Origin: DASYSL01 sp036003365
Lineage (GTDB): Bacteria; Eisenbacteria; RBG-16-71-46; DASYSL01
Direction of reading: 5' to 3'
Assembly (NCBI GenBank): GCA_036003365.1
Contig: DASYSL010000146.1
Location: 1-10,536 of the forward strand
Length of the DNA stretch: 10,536 bases
Shown: positions 1-5,698 of the stretch, one piece after another
How positions within the stretch are numbered: the first letter of the stretch is position 1
How the letters are laid out: every line of letters starts with the position of its first letter
The notes under the pieces: generated by a model
What the model saw: the letters and a program-made list of their open reading frames with translations, nothing else
What the model was told of the DNA's origin: nothing
The model's database searches: none
Program-made: the position numbers and the translations under genes

Positions 1-55
1 GAGCGATCTCGCCGCCCTCGTGCGCTGGATGGAGTGGGAGGGGGAGAAGCGTTGA
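1..55 (+). CDS. 3' end of an upstream gene, product unknown
   Basis: A reading frame entering from the left edge (codons from base 2) ends at the TGA at 53-55. Its last residues are ALVRWMEWEGEKR. This short charged tail does not identify a family. The reason to call it coding is its junction: the TGA overlaps a TTG start for the next gene in a TTGA arrangement, matching the ATGA and GTGA junctions that follow. The purine-rich stretch GGGGAGAAG at 41-49, inside this tail, would serve as the ribosome binding site of that next gene. Confidence 0.5.
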   Translation, partial: SDLAALVRWMEWEGEKR

Positions 56-447
56 GCGTTTGCATTCTGTGCGGACAGCCGGCCGACGGCACCCTGCGCG
101 TCGCCTTCTGGCGGGAAGAAGAGAAGGGACGCTTGTCCGCCAAGAGCGCGCCCGTGTGCGAGAGCTGCCACGCGCTCTTCCTGGCCGGCGAGCGCACGCG
201 CGTCGAGGTGGCGCGCCGCGATCATGAGGCGCGCGGCTACCGCCCCGCCGAGTGGATCGACCGTATCGATCGCGACCAGCTGCTCGACATCTCGTGTCTA
301 TCGTGCGGCGTGTTGCTGCCTATCGATGGCGCGGCACCGGAGCGCTTCATCTGTCCGCGCTGCCAGGCGGTCAACCATTTCGCCGAGCGCCATTCGGTGG
401 CCGGAGCCACGCGCGTGACGGCGCGGCTCGATGAGGCGCCGCGATGA
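52..447 (+). CDS. Small zinc-ribbon protein with four CxxC pairs
   Basis: The predicted product is 131 residues. It has four CxxC knuckles: C4/C7 (CILC), C36/C39 (CESC), C82/C85 (CLSC) and C101/C104 (CPRC). This fits two zinc ribbons, one from the first two pairs and one from the last two, with a charged Arg/Glu/Asp-rich helix (about residues 45-80) between them. There is no signal peptide or membrane segment, so it should be cytoplasmic. I do not recognise a named family; nucleic-acid or protein binding is typical of such folds but is inference here. I chose the TTG at 52 because it overlaps the preceding stop (TTGA) and sits behind GGGGAGAAG at 41-49. An in-frame GTG at 34 would add six residues. 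The stop overlaps the next ATG as ATGA, so it is probably co-translated with the dehydrogenase-like gene. Confidence 0.85.
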   Translation: MSVCILCGQPADGTLRVAFWREEEKGRLSAKSAPVCESCHALFLAGERTRVEVARRDHEARGYRPAEWIDRIDRDQLLDISCLSCGVLLPIDGAAPERFICPRCQAVNHFAERHSVAGATRVTARLDEAPR

Positions 448-1184
448 GCGATGTGGTCGTGGTCACCGGCATCACCGCCGATCTCGGCCCGGCCGTGGCG
501 CGCGAATTGTGGAGCCGGGGCGCCACGCTCGTCGGCATCTACCATCGCTCGCACGCGCGCGCCAAGGCCCTGGCGGCCGAGGCACGCCGGCGCGGCGCGG
601 GCTTGTCGTTGCACACCCTCGACTTCACGCGCGCGGTGGCCGCCCGCCGCAAGGTGCAGACGATCGCGCGTGGGCTCACGCGCGTGGACGCCTTCGTCGG
701 GCTTGCCGGCTATCCGGCCAAGCGGGTGTGGCACGAGCCTTTCGAGCGGCTCACCCCCGAGCGCCTCGAGGGCATCTACCGCGTCGACACCCTCGGCCAC
801 GTGTGGTTCGCGCAGGCCTTGGGCAAGAAGATCGCGCGCGCCGGCGGCGCCATGGTGCTCATGTGCTCGGCGGCGGCCTTGATCGGCGACGATCTCGGCG
901 TCGGCTTCGCGCTCGCCAAGGCGGCCAACGTGGCACTCGTCAAATCGCTGGCGCGCCTGTACGCGCCACGCGTGCGCGTGAACGGCTTGGCGCCGGGTGC
1001 CCTCGACACGTCGTGGCTCGACGAGCTGAAACCGGCCGAACGTCGCGGCGCCCGCGACAAGGCGCTGCTCCGCCGTTATGGCAAACCGGAGGAAGTAGCG
1101 CGCGTGATCGGCGAACTGGCACTCGGACCGTCACGGTTTCAGACGGGCCAGGTGCTCGTCCTCGACGGCGGGGTCGCGCTGTGA
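444..1184 (+). CDS. Short-chain dehydrogenase/reductase-like protein, probably catalytically altered
   Basis: The product is 246 residues, normal for a classical SDR. The Rossmann start is present, VVVVTGITADLG at residues 4-15, but the canonical TGxxxGxG reads TGxxxDxG. The usual NNAG is GLAG (86-89). The catalytic Ser is present (S142 in MCSAAA), but the catalytic YxxxK is FALAK (F155, K159) with the normal 13-residue spacing from S142. The C-terminal part is typical: VNGLAPGALDT for the usual VN-x-(I/V)-x-PG motif, and a closing GQVLVLDGG. The fold and possibly nucleotide binding should be kept, while ordinary proton-transfer catalysis should be lost or strongly reduced. The ATG overlaps the upstream stop and follows GAGG at 433-436 with a 7-nt spacer. 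It lies between the zinc-ribbon and YbaK-type genes in a coupled operon. The substrate is unknown. Confidence 0.93.
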   Translation: MSDVVVVTGITADLGPAVARELWSRGATLVGIYHRSHARAKALAAEARRRGAGLSLHTLDFTRAVAARRKVQTIARGLTRVDAFVGLAGYPAKRVWHEPFERLTPERLEGIYRVDTLGHVWFAQALGKKIARAGGAMVLMCSAAALIGDDLGVGFALAKAANVALVKSLARLYAPRVRVNGLAPGALDTSWLDELKPAERRGARDKALLRRYGKPEEVARVIGELALGPSRFQTGQVLVLDGGVAL

Positions 1185-1687
1185 GCGAACCTGAGCGCCT
1201 GGTGCGCGAGGCGTTGGAGCGTCTCGGCGTGGCGCACGAAATCATCGAGATCGATCCCGAATATGCGGACACGGCCGCCTTTTGCGAGCGCTACGGTTAT
1301 CCGGCCGAGCGCTCGGCCAACACCATTCTGGTGGCCTCCAAGAAGGAGCCCAAGCGCTACGCGGCTTGCGTGGTGCTCGCGACGACGCAGCTCGACGTCA
1401 ATCATCGCGTGCGCGATCTCCTCGACGTATCGCGCGCCTCGTTCGCGAGCGCCGACGAGATGAAGAATGTGCTCGGCATGGAGGTGGGGGGTGTGACGCC
1501 GTTCGGGTTGCCGGCCGGCATGCCGCTCTATGTGGACGCGCGCGTGGAGGCGTGCGAGTGGATCATCCTGGGCGGCGGCGGGCGCCGGACCAAGATCAAG
1601 ATCACGCCGCGGGTTTTCCAGCTCTTGAATGGAGAAACGATCGAGAATCTCGCCCTCGAGCGCCGCGAAACGCCCAGCTCTCGTTGA
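1181..1687 (+). CDS. YbaK/EbsC-family aminoacyl-tRNA deacylase-like protein
   Basis: The product is a 168-residue single-domain protein of the YbaK/ProX (INS-like) superfamily, whose members hydrolyse mischarged tRNAs such as Cys-tRNA(Pro) in the cytoplasm. Recognisable blocks are SANTILVASKK (45-55), YAACVVLATTQLDVN (60-74), the core GGVTPFGLP (103-111) and a late Gly-rich strand, IILGGGGRRTKIKI. The position where E. coli-type YbaK proteins carry the key Lys of K-T-L appears to be N47. I recall a YbaK subfamily with Asn there, so this may be subfamily-typical rather than a defect. The substrate is therefore not assigned. The GTG start overlaps the stop of the dehydrogenase-like gene (GTGA). 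The frame stays open upstream across that gene, but that stretch reads as Arg-rich shadow. It is the last gene of the operon: the -35 element of the next promoter overlaps its stop codon. Confidence 0.92.
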   Translation: MSEPERLVREALERLGVAHEIIEIDPEYADTAAFCERYGYPAERSANTILVASKKEPKRYAACVVLATTQLDVNHRVRDLLDVSRASFASADEMKNVLGMEVGGVTPFGLPAGMPLYVDARVEACEWIILGGGGRRTKIKITPRVFQLLNGETIENLALERRETPSSR

Positions 1688-1713
1688 CGGCGGCCATTCC
1701 TCTGTCATAGAAT
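1684..1713 (+). promoter_or_regulatory. Sigma70-like promoter for the lamin-tail protein gene
   Basis: TTGACG at 1684-1689 matches the -35 consensus at 5 of 6 bases. TAGAAT at 1708-1713 matches the -10 consensus at 5 of 6 bases. The spacer is 18 bp. The -10 lies in a rare AT-rich patch (ATAGAATTTTAG) in otherwise very GC-rich DNA. The -35 overlaps the stop codon of the YbaK-type gene. Transcription would start near 1720, giving an untranslated leader of about 220 nt. Confidence 0.6.
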
Positions 1714-1719
1714 TTTAGC

Positions 1720-1939
1720 CGGCTCGGGCCTCGCGCGCGCACGGAAGCCGGCCGCGCTTCCGTAAGCTCCGCGCAACTTCCGCGCCCTCTCGTCTCCACT
1801 CAGATTCGCAACCAGGACGGATCCCTTGCGATCCGTGCGCGAGAGAGCCCTCGTTCCTACAGCGAAAGTTCCATCAAGGTCTTCCGGCGTGGCTTTGGCA
1901 GCGCCGGGGCGATCGCATCTTGGCGAAGGAGGTTTCCCC
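1720..1939 (+). promoter_or_regulatory. Long 5' leader with two perfect hairpins
   Basis: This gap between promoter and start codon has no convincing gene. It holds two perfect stem-loops. The first is ACGGAAGC (1741-1748) pairing with GCTTCCGT (1756-1763), 8 bp with a 7-nt loop. The second is ACGGATC (1817-1823) pairing with GATCCGT (1830-1836), 7 bp with a 6-nt loop. I do not recognise a known riboswitch: the cyclic-di-GMP class I signature was looked for and not found. The frame of the downstream gene is open back to a TTG at 1826, but codon use there is irregular and the strong ribosome binding site lies at 1926. Confidence 0.4.
1926..1933 (+). promoter_or_regulatory. Strong ribosome binding site (AAGGAGGT)
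   Basis: AAGGAGGT is a full-length match to the anti-Shine-Dalgarno sequence and lies 6 nt before the ATG at 1940. It fixes the start of the lamin-tail gene at that ATG rather than at the upstream TTG at 1826. It is the best ribosome binding site in the window, which suggests high expression. Confidence 0.9.
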
Positions 1940-2641
1940 ATGACCTTGGCTCAGGCGCTTCGCATTCCCCCGCGCTTCGCCCTTGTCGCTCTCGCCGTCT
2001 GTGGCGGAGCGCTCGCGGGCGGCGCGCACGAGGCCCGAGCGGATGGAGACATCGTGATCAGCCAAGTCTACGGAGGCGGCGGAAACACGGGCTCCACACT
2101 CACCAATGACTTCGTCGAGTTGTTCAACCGCTCGCTGGCTCCGGTGAGCATCACGGGATGGACGCTGCAGTACGCGGCCACGACCGGCTCTACCTGGCAG
2201 TCGACGGTCCTTTCCGGAACCATCCCGGTCGGCGGCTATTACCTGATCGAAGAGGCGAACGGCGGGCAGGGCTCGGTTGCGCTGCCCACTCCGGACGCCT
2301 CGGGAAACATCAACCTGAGCGCCACCGGCGGCAAGTGCGCCCTCGTGCGCAGCGGCACATCGCTGAGCGGGACGTGCCCGACGCCGGCCGACCTCGTCGA
2401 TTTCGTCGGCTACAACTACGGGCTGACCAATTGCTTCGAAGGGAGCGCGCCGACGCCGGCTCCGAATATCACCAACTCCGTGCAGCGTTACTCGCAGGGA
2501 TGCACGGACTCCGACGACAATTACTCCGACTTCTTCGTGGCGCCAGCCGCGCCTCGCAACTCGGCGTCGGCGTTGAACGAGTGCCACTCGGTGCCGACGA
2601 ATCCGTCGACCTGGGCCAAGATGAAGGCGTCGTACCGGTAG
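1940..2641 (+). CDS. Secreted lamin-tail-domain (LTD) protein
   Basis: The product is 233 residues. Residues 1-34 form a Sec-type signal peptide: a basic N-region, the hydrophobic stretch FALVALAVCGGALAG, and an ARA site before D35. The mature part opens with DIVISQVYGGGGNTGS, then DFVELFNRSLAPVSITGWTLQY (positions about 37-73), the characteristic start of an LTD, an Ig-like beta sandwich. The pattern continues through GGYYLIEEA and DLVDFVGY. Five Cys lie in the mature protein, so disulfides are possible after export. In many bacteria this domain is fused to an extracellular nuclease or phosphatase; here it stands alone with no catalytic partner. The chain ends NPSTWAKMKASYR, a basic aromatic tail past the beta domain. 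It has its own promoter and an excellent ribosome binding site. A cell-surface or extracellular binding role is inferred from the fold and signal peptide. Confidence 0.9.
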   Translation: MTLAQALRIPPRFALVALAVCGGALAGGAHEARADGDIVISQVYGGGGNTGSTLTNDFVELFNRSLAPVSITGWTLQYAATTGSTWQSTVLSGTIPVGGYYLIEEANGGQGSVALPTPDASGNINLSATGGKCALVRSGTSLSGTCPTPADLVDFVGYNYGLTNCFEGSAPTPAPNITNSVQRYSQGCTDSDDNYSDFFVAPAAPRNSASALNECHSVPTNPSTWAKMKASYR

Positions 2642-2658
2642 TTTTCTCCGCGCCGCAC

Positions 2659-2680
2659 GCGCCCGCTGCCCGGCGGGCGC
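2659..2680 (+). terminator. GC-rich hairpin after the lamin-tail gene
   Basis: GCGCCCGC at 2659-2666 pairs perfectly with GCGGGCGC at 2673-2680 around a 6-nt loop, starting 18 nt after the stop codon. There is no T-run after it, so it may act as an mRNA 3' end stabiliser or a weak terminator rather than a classical intrinsic terminator. Confidence 0.45.
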
Positions 2681-2700
2681 TCTCGCGATCCGGAAGCGAT

Positions 2701-2735
2701 CGGCCCTCCTCGCGCTGTGCGGGGAGGGCCGTCGT
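2701..2735. terminator. Probable bidirectional terminator between convergent genes
   Basis: CGGCCCTCC (2701-2709) pairs with GGAGGGCCG (2723-2731), 9 bp. The inner bases 2710-2714 can continue the stem with 2718-2722 (three Watson-Crick pairs and two G-T pairs), leaving a 3-nt loop. It lies in the 130-bp gap between the + strand lamin-tail gene and the - strand ATPase gene. The + strand continues TCGTGTCCTT, which is only mildly T-rich, so this is a GC-rich terminator candidate rather than a textbook one. Confidence 0.5.
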
Positions 2736-2771
2736 GTCCTTCCGGGCCGGGCAGGGCCAGGGCGAGTCCGG

Positions 2772-4304
2772 CTAGTAGCGGCGCCGCCTGGGCGGCGGTC
2801 CCAGCAGCGCGCCCAGGAGTCCGCGCGTGAGCTGGCCTGCGATGGTGCGGGTGACCGGCGACTTGAGGATCTCCTCGAGGGCGCTCGGCTCGGGCTTGGG
2901 TGCGCGGCCGGCGGATCGAGGCGTGGCCGAGCCGGGTGACGTTGCGGGCGAGGCGGCCGGCACCGGCCCTTGAGCCCCCGCCAGCGACTCGCGCGCGCTC
3001 TCGCGATCGACGGCCTCGGCGTACTTGGCGACCTCGGCCGAGGCTCCGGTCTTCTGAGCGAACTCGGCCTCGGTGAGGGGCCCCATGCGGGAGGCGGGCG
3101 GCACCATGCGGGTCACGAAGGGCGGCGTGGGCGTGCCCGAAGCGGTGAGCGTGGTGACCAGCGCCTCGCCGATGCCGAGGCTCGTGAGCGTGGCCGCGAT
3201 GTCATAGAACGGCGTCTTGGGATAGGTGCGCGCGGCACTCTGGAGCGCCGTCTCGTCGTCGGGCGTGAAGGCCCGCAGCGCGTGCTGCACACGATTCCCG
3301 AGCTGGCCCAGGATGTTGGCCGGGATATCGCGCGGGCTCTGGGTGATGAAGAAGACGCCCACGCCTTTGGAGCGCACGAGCCGCACCACCTGCTCGACCT
3401 GGTCGAGGAACGCCTTGCTCGCGCCGTGGAACAGGAGATGGGCCTCGTCGAAGAAGAAGACGAGCTTGGGCTTGTCCGGGTCGCCCACCTCGGGCAAGTC
3501 GTGATAGAGGCGCGCCAGCATCCACATCATGAAGGTCGAGAAAGCTTCGGGCTTGTCCTGCACGTCCGAGAGCTCGAGCACGCTTACGACGCCGCGCCCG
3601 CCCTCGACCCGCAGCAGATCCTCCAGGTCGAACTCGGGCTCGCCGAAGAAGATCTTCGCTCCCTGCTGCTCCAGCTCGACCATCTCGCGCAGGAGGACGC
3701 CGACCGAAGCCTTCGACATGCCGCCGTAATCCTTGAGGTCGGCGGCGCCCTCGCCGGTGAGGTGCTGGAGCACGGCGCGCAGGTCGGCGAAGTCGAGCAG
3801 CAGGAGCTTGCGGTCGTCGCAATACTGGAAGACGAGCGCCAGCACGCTCGACTGGGTGTCGTTCAACCCCAGCACCTTGGAGAGGAGGAGCGGCCCGAAC
3901 GAGGACACGGTCGCCCGCATCTGGGCGCCATGGCGGCCGGTGAGACTCAGCAGTTCGATCGGCGCCGCCGCCGGCTTCCAGGCGAAGCCCGTGTCCTTGG
4001 CGCGCTGGGTCACCTTGTCGTTGGCTTCGCCCGGGGCGCCCAGGCCCGAGGCGTCGCCCTTGATGTCGGCGACGAACACCGGCACGCCCGCGGCCGAGAG
4101 CTGCTCGGCCATGAGCTGGAGGGTCTTCGTCTTCCCGGTGCCGGTCGCGCCCGCGATCAGACCATGGCGATTGGCCATGCCGAGCGGCAGGCGAATGAGG
4201 GGCTCGGGATCGCATGCGCCCTCGTGGACGACGGCGCCGAGGGTGATTCCCGGCAGGTTGGCGGGGAAGGCGGCGCGAGCTGCTTCGAGGAGCTTCGTAT
4301 CCAT
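2772..4304 (-). CDS. HerA/FtsK-superfamily ATPase, YjgR (DUF853) type
   Basis: The product is 510 residues, close to the roughly 500 of E. coli YjgR. Walker A is GATGTGKT at 52-59 (K58) and Walker B is KLVFFFDEAHLLF with D286, E287 and H289. A sensor-like motif, GVGVFFITQSPRDIP, follows, and then GNRVQHALRAFTPDDE, which is typical of the family. Residues near 90-110 carry the conserved VFVADIKGD. The C-terminus has an Ala/Pro-rich linker and then SPVTRTIAGQLTRGLLGALL, a block like the one I recall ending YjgR proteins. These are cytoplasmic ATPases related to HerA DNA translocases; their biological role is poorly known. I chose the ATG at 4304-4302, preceded by GAGGT with an 8-nt gap. A TTG at 4340 in the same frame would read into the repeat unit. 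It lies downstream of the MDR oxidoreductase on the same strand, separated by structured repeats. Confidence 0.93.
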   Translation of the reverse strand: MDTKLLEAARAAFPANLPGITLGAVVHEGACDPEPLIRLPLGMANRHGLIAGATGTGKTKTLQLMAEQLSAAGVPVFVADIKGDASGLGAPGEANDKVTQRAKDTGFAWKPAAAPIELLSLTGRHGAQMRATVSSFGPLLLSKVLGLNDTQSSVLALVFQYCDDRKLLLLDFADLRAVLQHLTGEGAADLKDYGGMSKASVGVLLREMVELEQQGAKIFFGEPEFDLEDLLRVEGGRGVVSVLELSDVQDKPEAFSTFMMWMLARLYHDLPEVGDPDKPKLVFFFDEAHLLFHGASKAFLDQVEQVVRLVRSKGVGVFFITQSPRDIPANILGQLGNRVQHALRAFTPDDETALQSAARTYPKTPFYDIAATLTSLGIGEALVTTLTASGTPTPPFVTRMVPPASRMGPLTEAEFAQKTGASAEVAKYAEAVDRESARESLAGAQGPVPAASPATSPGSATPRSAGRAPKPEPSALEEILKSPVTRTIAGQLTRGLLGALLGPPPRRRRY

Positions 4305-4305
4305 A

Positions 4306-4331
4306 GAGGTGGACCTCGGAGGTGGACCTCG
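4306..4331. repeat. 13-bp tandem repeat covering the ATPase ribosome binding site
   Basis: On the + strand GAGGTGGACCTCG occurs twice without a gap (4306-4318 and 4319-4331). On the - strand, where the ATPase is transcribed, each copy reads CGAGGTCCACCTC, so each holds a GAGGT ribosome-binding core followed at once by its own complement ACCTC. The GAGGT nearest the ATG is 8 nt upstream of it. The duplication offers two alternative binding cores and two alternative blocking partners. Confidence 0.85.
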
Positions 4332-4336
4332 CTCGG

Positions 4337-4410
4337 GCAATTCCTAGCGGCTTGCTAGGAGCACCCGTTTCAAGACGGGTAGACCCCCTGTTTCAGGCAC
4401 TCAGGGGCCC
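4337..4410. repeat. Structured 74-bp repeat unit, copy 1
   Basis: This is the first of two gapless, directly adjacent 74-bp units that share about 56 of 74 positions. In + strand order it has the conserved GCAATTCCTA, hairpin 1 CCTAGC-GGCTT-GCTAGG (4343-4359), hairpin 2 ACCCGT-TTCAAG-ACGGGT (4363-4380), AGACCC, and a less conserved tail containing GCACTCA (4397-4403). Copy 1 alone can form a third stem, CCCCTG (4385-4390) with CAGGGG (4402-4407). Both neighbouring genes are on the - strand, so the unit would probably be transcribed as its reverse complement, in the leader of the ATPase gene or the tail of the oxidoreductase gene. I do not recognise a known RNA or repeat family. Confidence 0.85.
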
Positions 4411-4484
4411 GCAATTCCTACTGATTTAGTAGGCGCACCCGTTTCAAGACGGGTAGACCCACCATTACACGCACTCAACAAGCT
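4411..4484. repeat. Structured 74-bp repeat unit, copy 2
   Basis: This is the second unit. It is identical to copy 1 over the first 10 bases and over a 26-base core at 4435-4460 that includes hairpin 2 (4437-4454). Hairpin 1 here is CCTACT-GATTT-AGTAGG (4417-4433). Compared with copy 1, the two inner base pairs have changed on both sides (G-C to C-G and C-G to T-A), so the stem is kept while its sequence differs. The third stem possible in copy 1 is absent, although GCACTCA (4471-4477) is kept. The remaining 15 bp to the oxidoreductase stop codon hold nothing recognisable. Confidence 0.85.
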
Positions 4485-4499
4485 CGTCGCCGCGCCACA

Positions 4500-5528
4500 C
4501 TAGATCTCGAGCACGACCTTCCCGAACGCCTGGCGCGCCTCGAGGACGCGGTGCGCCTCGGCCGCTTGCGCCAGAGGAAGCACGCGATCGACCACCGGGC
4601 GCAGCTTGCCACGCTCCATCCAGCGCAGCACCTCGAAGAGCTCGGCGCGTCTCCCCATATAGGAGCCAATGATGCGGATCTGCCGGCTGAAGACATGGCG
4701 GAGGTCGGTGATCGCTTCGTAACCCGAGGTCGCGCCACAGGTCACGATCCGCCCGCCACGCGCCACCGCGAGAATGCTCTTGGCCCATGTGTCCTGGCCG
4801 GTGTGCTCGAAGACGATCTCGACGCCCTTCTTGTCGGTGAGGCGGCGCACCTCGGCTGCGAAGTCGAGGGTGGAGTAGTTGATCGTCTCGTCGGCGCCGA
4901 GCCCCCGCGCCTTGGCGAGCTTGTCGTCGCTCGAGGCGGCGGCCAGGACACGCGCGCCGAAGAGCTTGGCGATCTGAATGCCGGCCACGCCCACGCCGCT
5001 CCCGGCGGCGAGGATCAGCACGTCTTCGCCGGGCCGCACGGCCGATTTGTGAACCAGCATGTGCCAGGCGGTGAGAAAAACCAGCGGCACCGCGGCGGCT
5101 TCGGCCCACGAGAGCTGCGCCGGCTTGGGCAGCAGGTTGGCCGCCGGCACCACCACGTATTCCGCGTAACCCCCGTTGAGCCCATTTCCCAGCACGCGGT
5201 ACTGGCGGCAGAAATTGTCGTCACCCGCGGCGCACGCCTCGCAGCGCCCGCATGACACCCCGGGGGCCAGCACGACCTCCGTTCCGCGCTCGACCCCTTC
5301 CACGCCTTGGCCCAGCTCGGCCACCTCGCCGGCGACGTCGTTTCCCAGGACCAAGGGCAGCGGATAACGAATCCCGGGCAGCCCCTGCCTTGCCCACAGA
5401 TCGAGATGGTTGAGCGCGCAGGCGCGCACGCGCACCTTGACCCATCCCGGCGGAGGGAGCGGCTCGGGAATGTCGCGGATGATGAGCACGTCCGGCCCGC
5501 CGTGCTGCTCGAGGACCACGGCTCGCAT
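4500..5528 (-). CDS. MDR-family NAD(P)H-dependent alcohol dehydrogenase/quinone oxidoreductase-like protein
   Basis: The product is 342 residues, the usual length for medium-chain dehydrogenases/reductases. The N-terminal GroES-like domain carries the structural zinc lobe C93-x2-C96-x2-C99-x7-C107. The catalytic zinc ligands seem to be missing: the position of the usual Cys is N40 (ALNHLDLWARQG), and the usual GHE is GND (62-64). The Rossmann domain has ILAAGSGVGVAGIQIAK (172-188) with the GxGxxG-type loop, then VLAAASSDDKLAKA at the end of the second strand, which fits NADP(H) more than NAD(H). A cytoplasmic reductase of quinones or activated carbonyls is likely; the substrate is unknown. 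The ATG at 5528 follows GGAG 6 nt upstream on the - strand. It is divergent from the lipase operon and upstream of the ATPase gene. Confidence 0.93.
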   Translation of the reverse strand: MRAVVLEQHGGPDVLIIRDIPEPLPPPGWVKVRVRACALNHLDLWARQGLPGIRYPLPLVLGNDVAGEVAELGQGVEGVERGTEVVLAPGVSCGRCEACAAGDDNFCRQYRVLGNGLNGGYAEYVVVPAANLLPKPAQLSWAEAAAVPLVFLTAWHMLVHKSAVRPGEDVLILAAGSGVGVAGIQIAKLFGARVLAAASSDDKLAKARGLGADETINYSTLDFAAEVRRLTDKKGVEIVFEHTGQDTWAKSILAVARGGRIVTCGATSGYEAITDLRHVFSRQIRIIGSYMGRRAELFEVLRWMERGKLRPVVDRVLPLAQAAEAHRVLEARQAFGKVVLEI

Positions 5529-5698
5529 GGGGGACTCCGACCTCTGAGTGGAGTGCGCCGACGGACGAAACGCCGACGAATGCCACTCCGACAGTGGGTT
5601 TTGCTTGGAGATGAAGGGATGAGGCTGATAGCTTCGCCGCGTTCTCTTTTCCGCGGGAAGCCTAGCAGACCACGCGATTCACCGGGAGCATGACCCGA
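5529..5698. promoter_or_regulatory. Divergent intergenic region with short repeats
   Basis: This gap should hold promoters for the oxidoreductase (-) and the lipase operon (+). I see no convincing -35/-10 pair on either strand. It contains ACTCCGAC twice (5534-5541 and 5585-5592) and CGCCGACG twice at a 15-bp period (5556-5563 and 5571-5578). GGAGTG (5550-5555) is inverted relative to CACTCC (5584-5589). These could be regulator sites, but repeats of this length are expected fairly often in GC-rich DNA. Confidence 0.3.

Noticed and set aside
431..1180. A 5' extension of the YbaK-type gene across the whole SDR-like gene
   Set aside because: The frame is open, but it translates to Arg-rich sequence with no homology, while the overlapping frame is a clear SDR fold. 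The GTG at 1181 gives the normal protein length.
1826..1939. A longer N-terminus for the lamin-tail protein from a TTG at 1826
   Set aside because: It would bury the signal peptide 38 residues inside the protein and ignore the perfect ribosome binding site at 1926-1933.
2970..4358. A 462-codon + strand frame opposite the ATPase
   Set aside because: It is the mirror of the well-supported ATPase gene, rich in Arg/Gly/Glu/Leu without domain motifs.
4337..4484. The 74-bp period as a tandem tRNA pair (tRNA-like length, a 5-bp stem with 7-nt loop, a TTCAAGA loop)
   Set aside because: The anticodon-like loops lack T at position 33 on either strand, no D-arm or acceptor stem can be drawn, and the T-like loop is one base too long.
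4337..4484. A short CRISPR array
   Set aside because: Conserved and variable blocks alternate within the unit, and the variable part keeps a base-paired hairpin and GCACTCA. There are only two units and no cas genes in the window.
4337..4484. Integron attC sites
   Set aside because: The length fits, but the RYYYAAC/GTTRRRY core sites are not present at the ends of both units.
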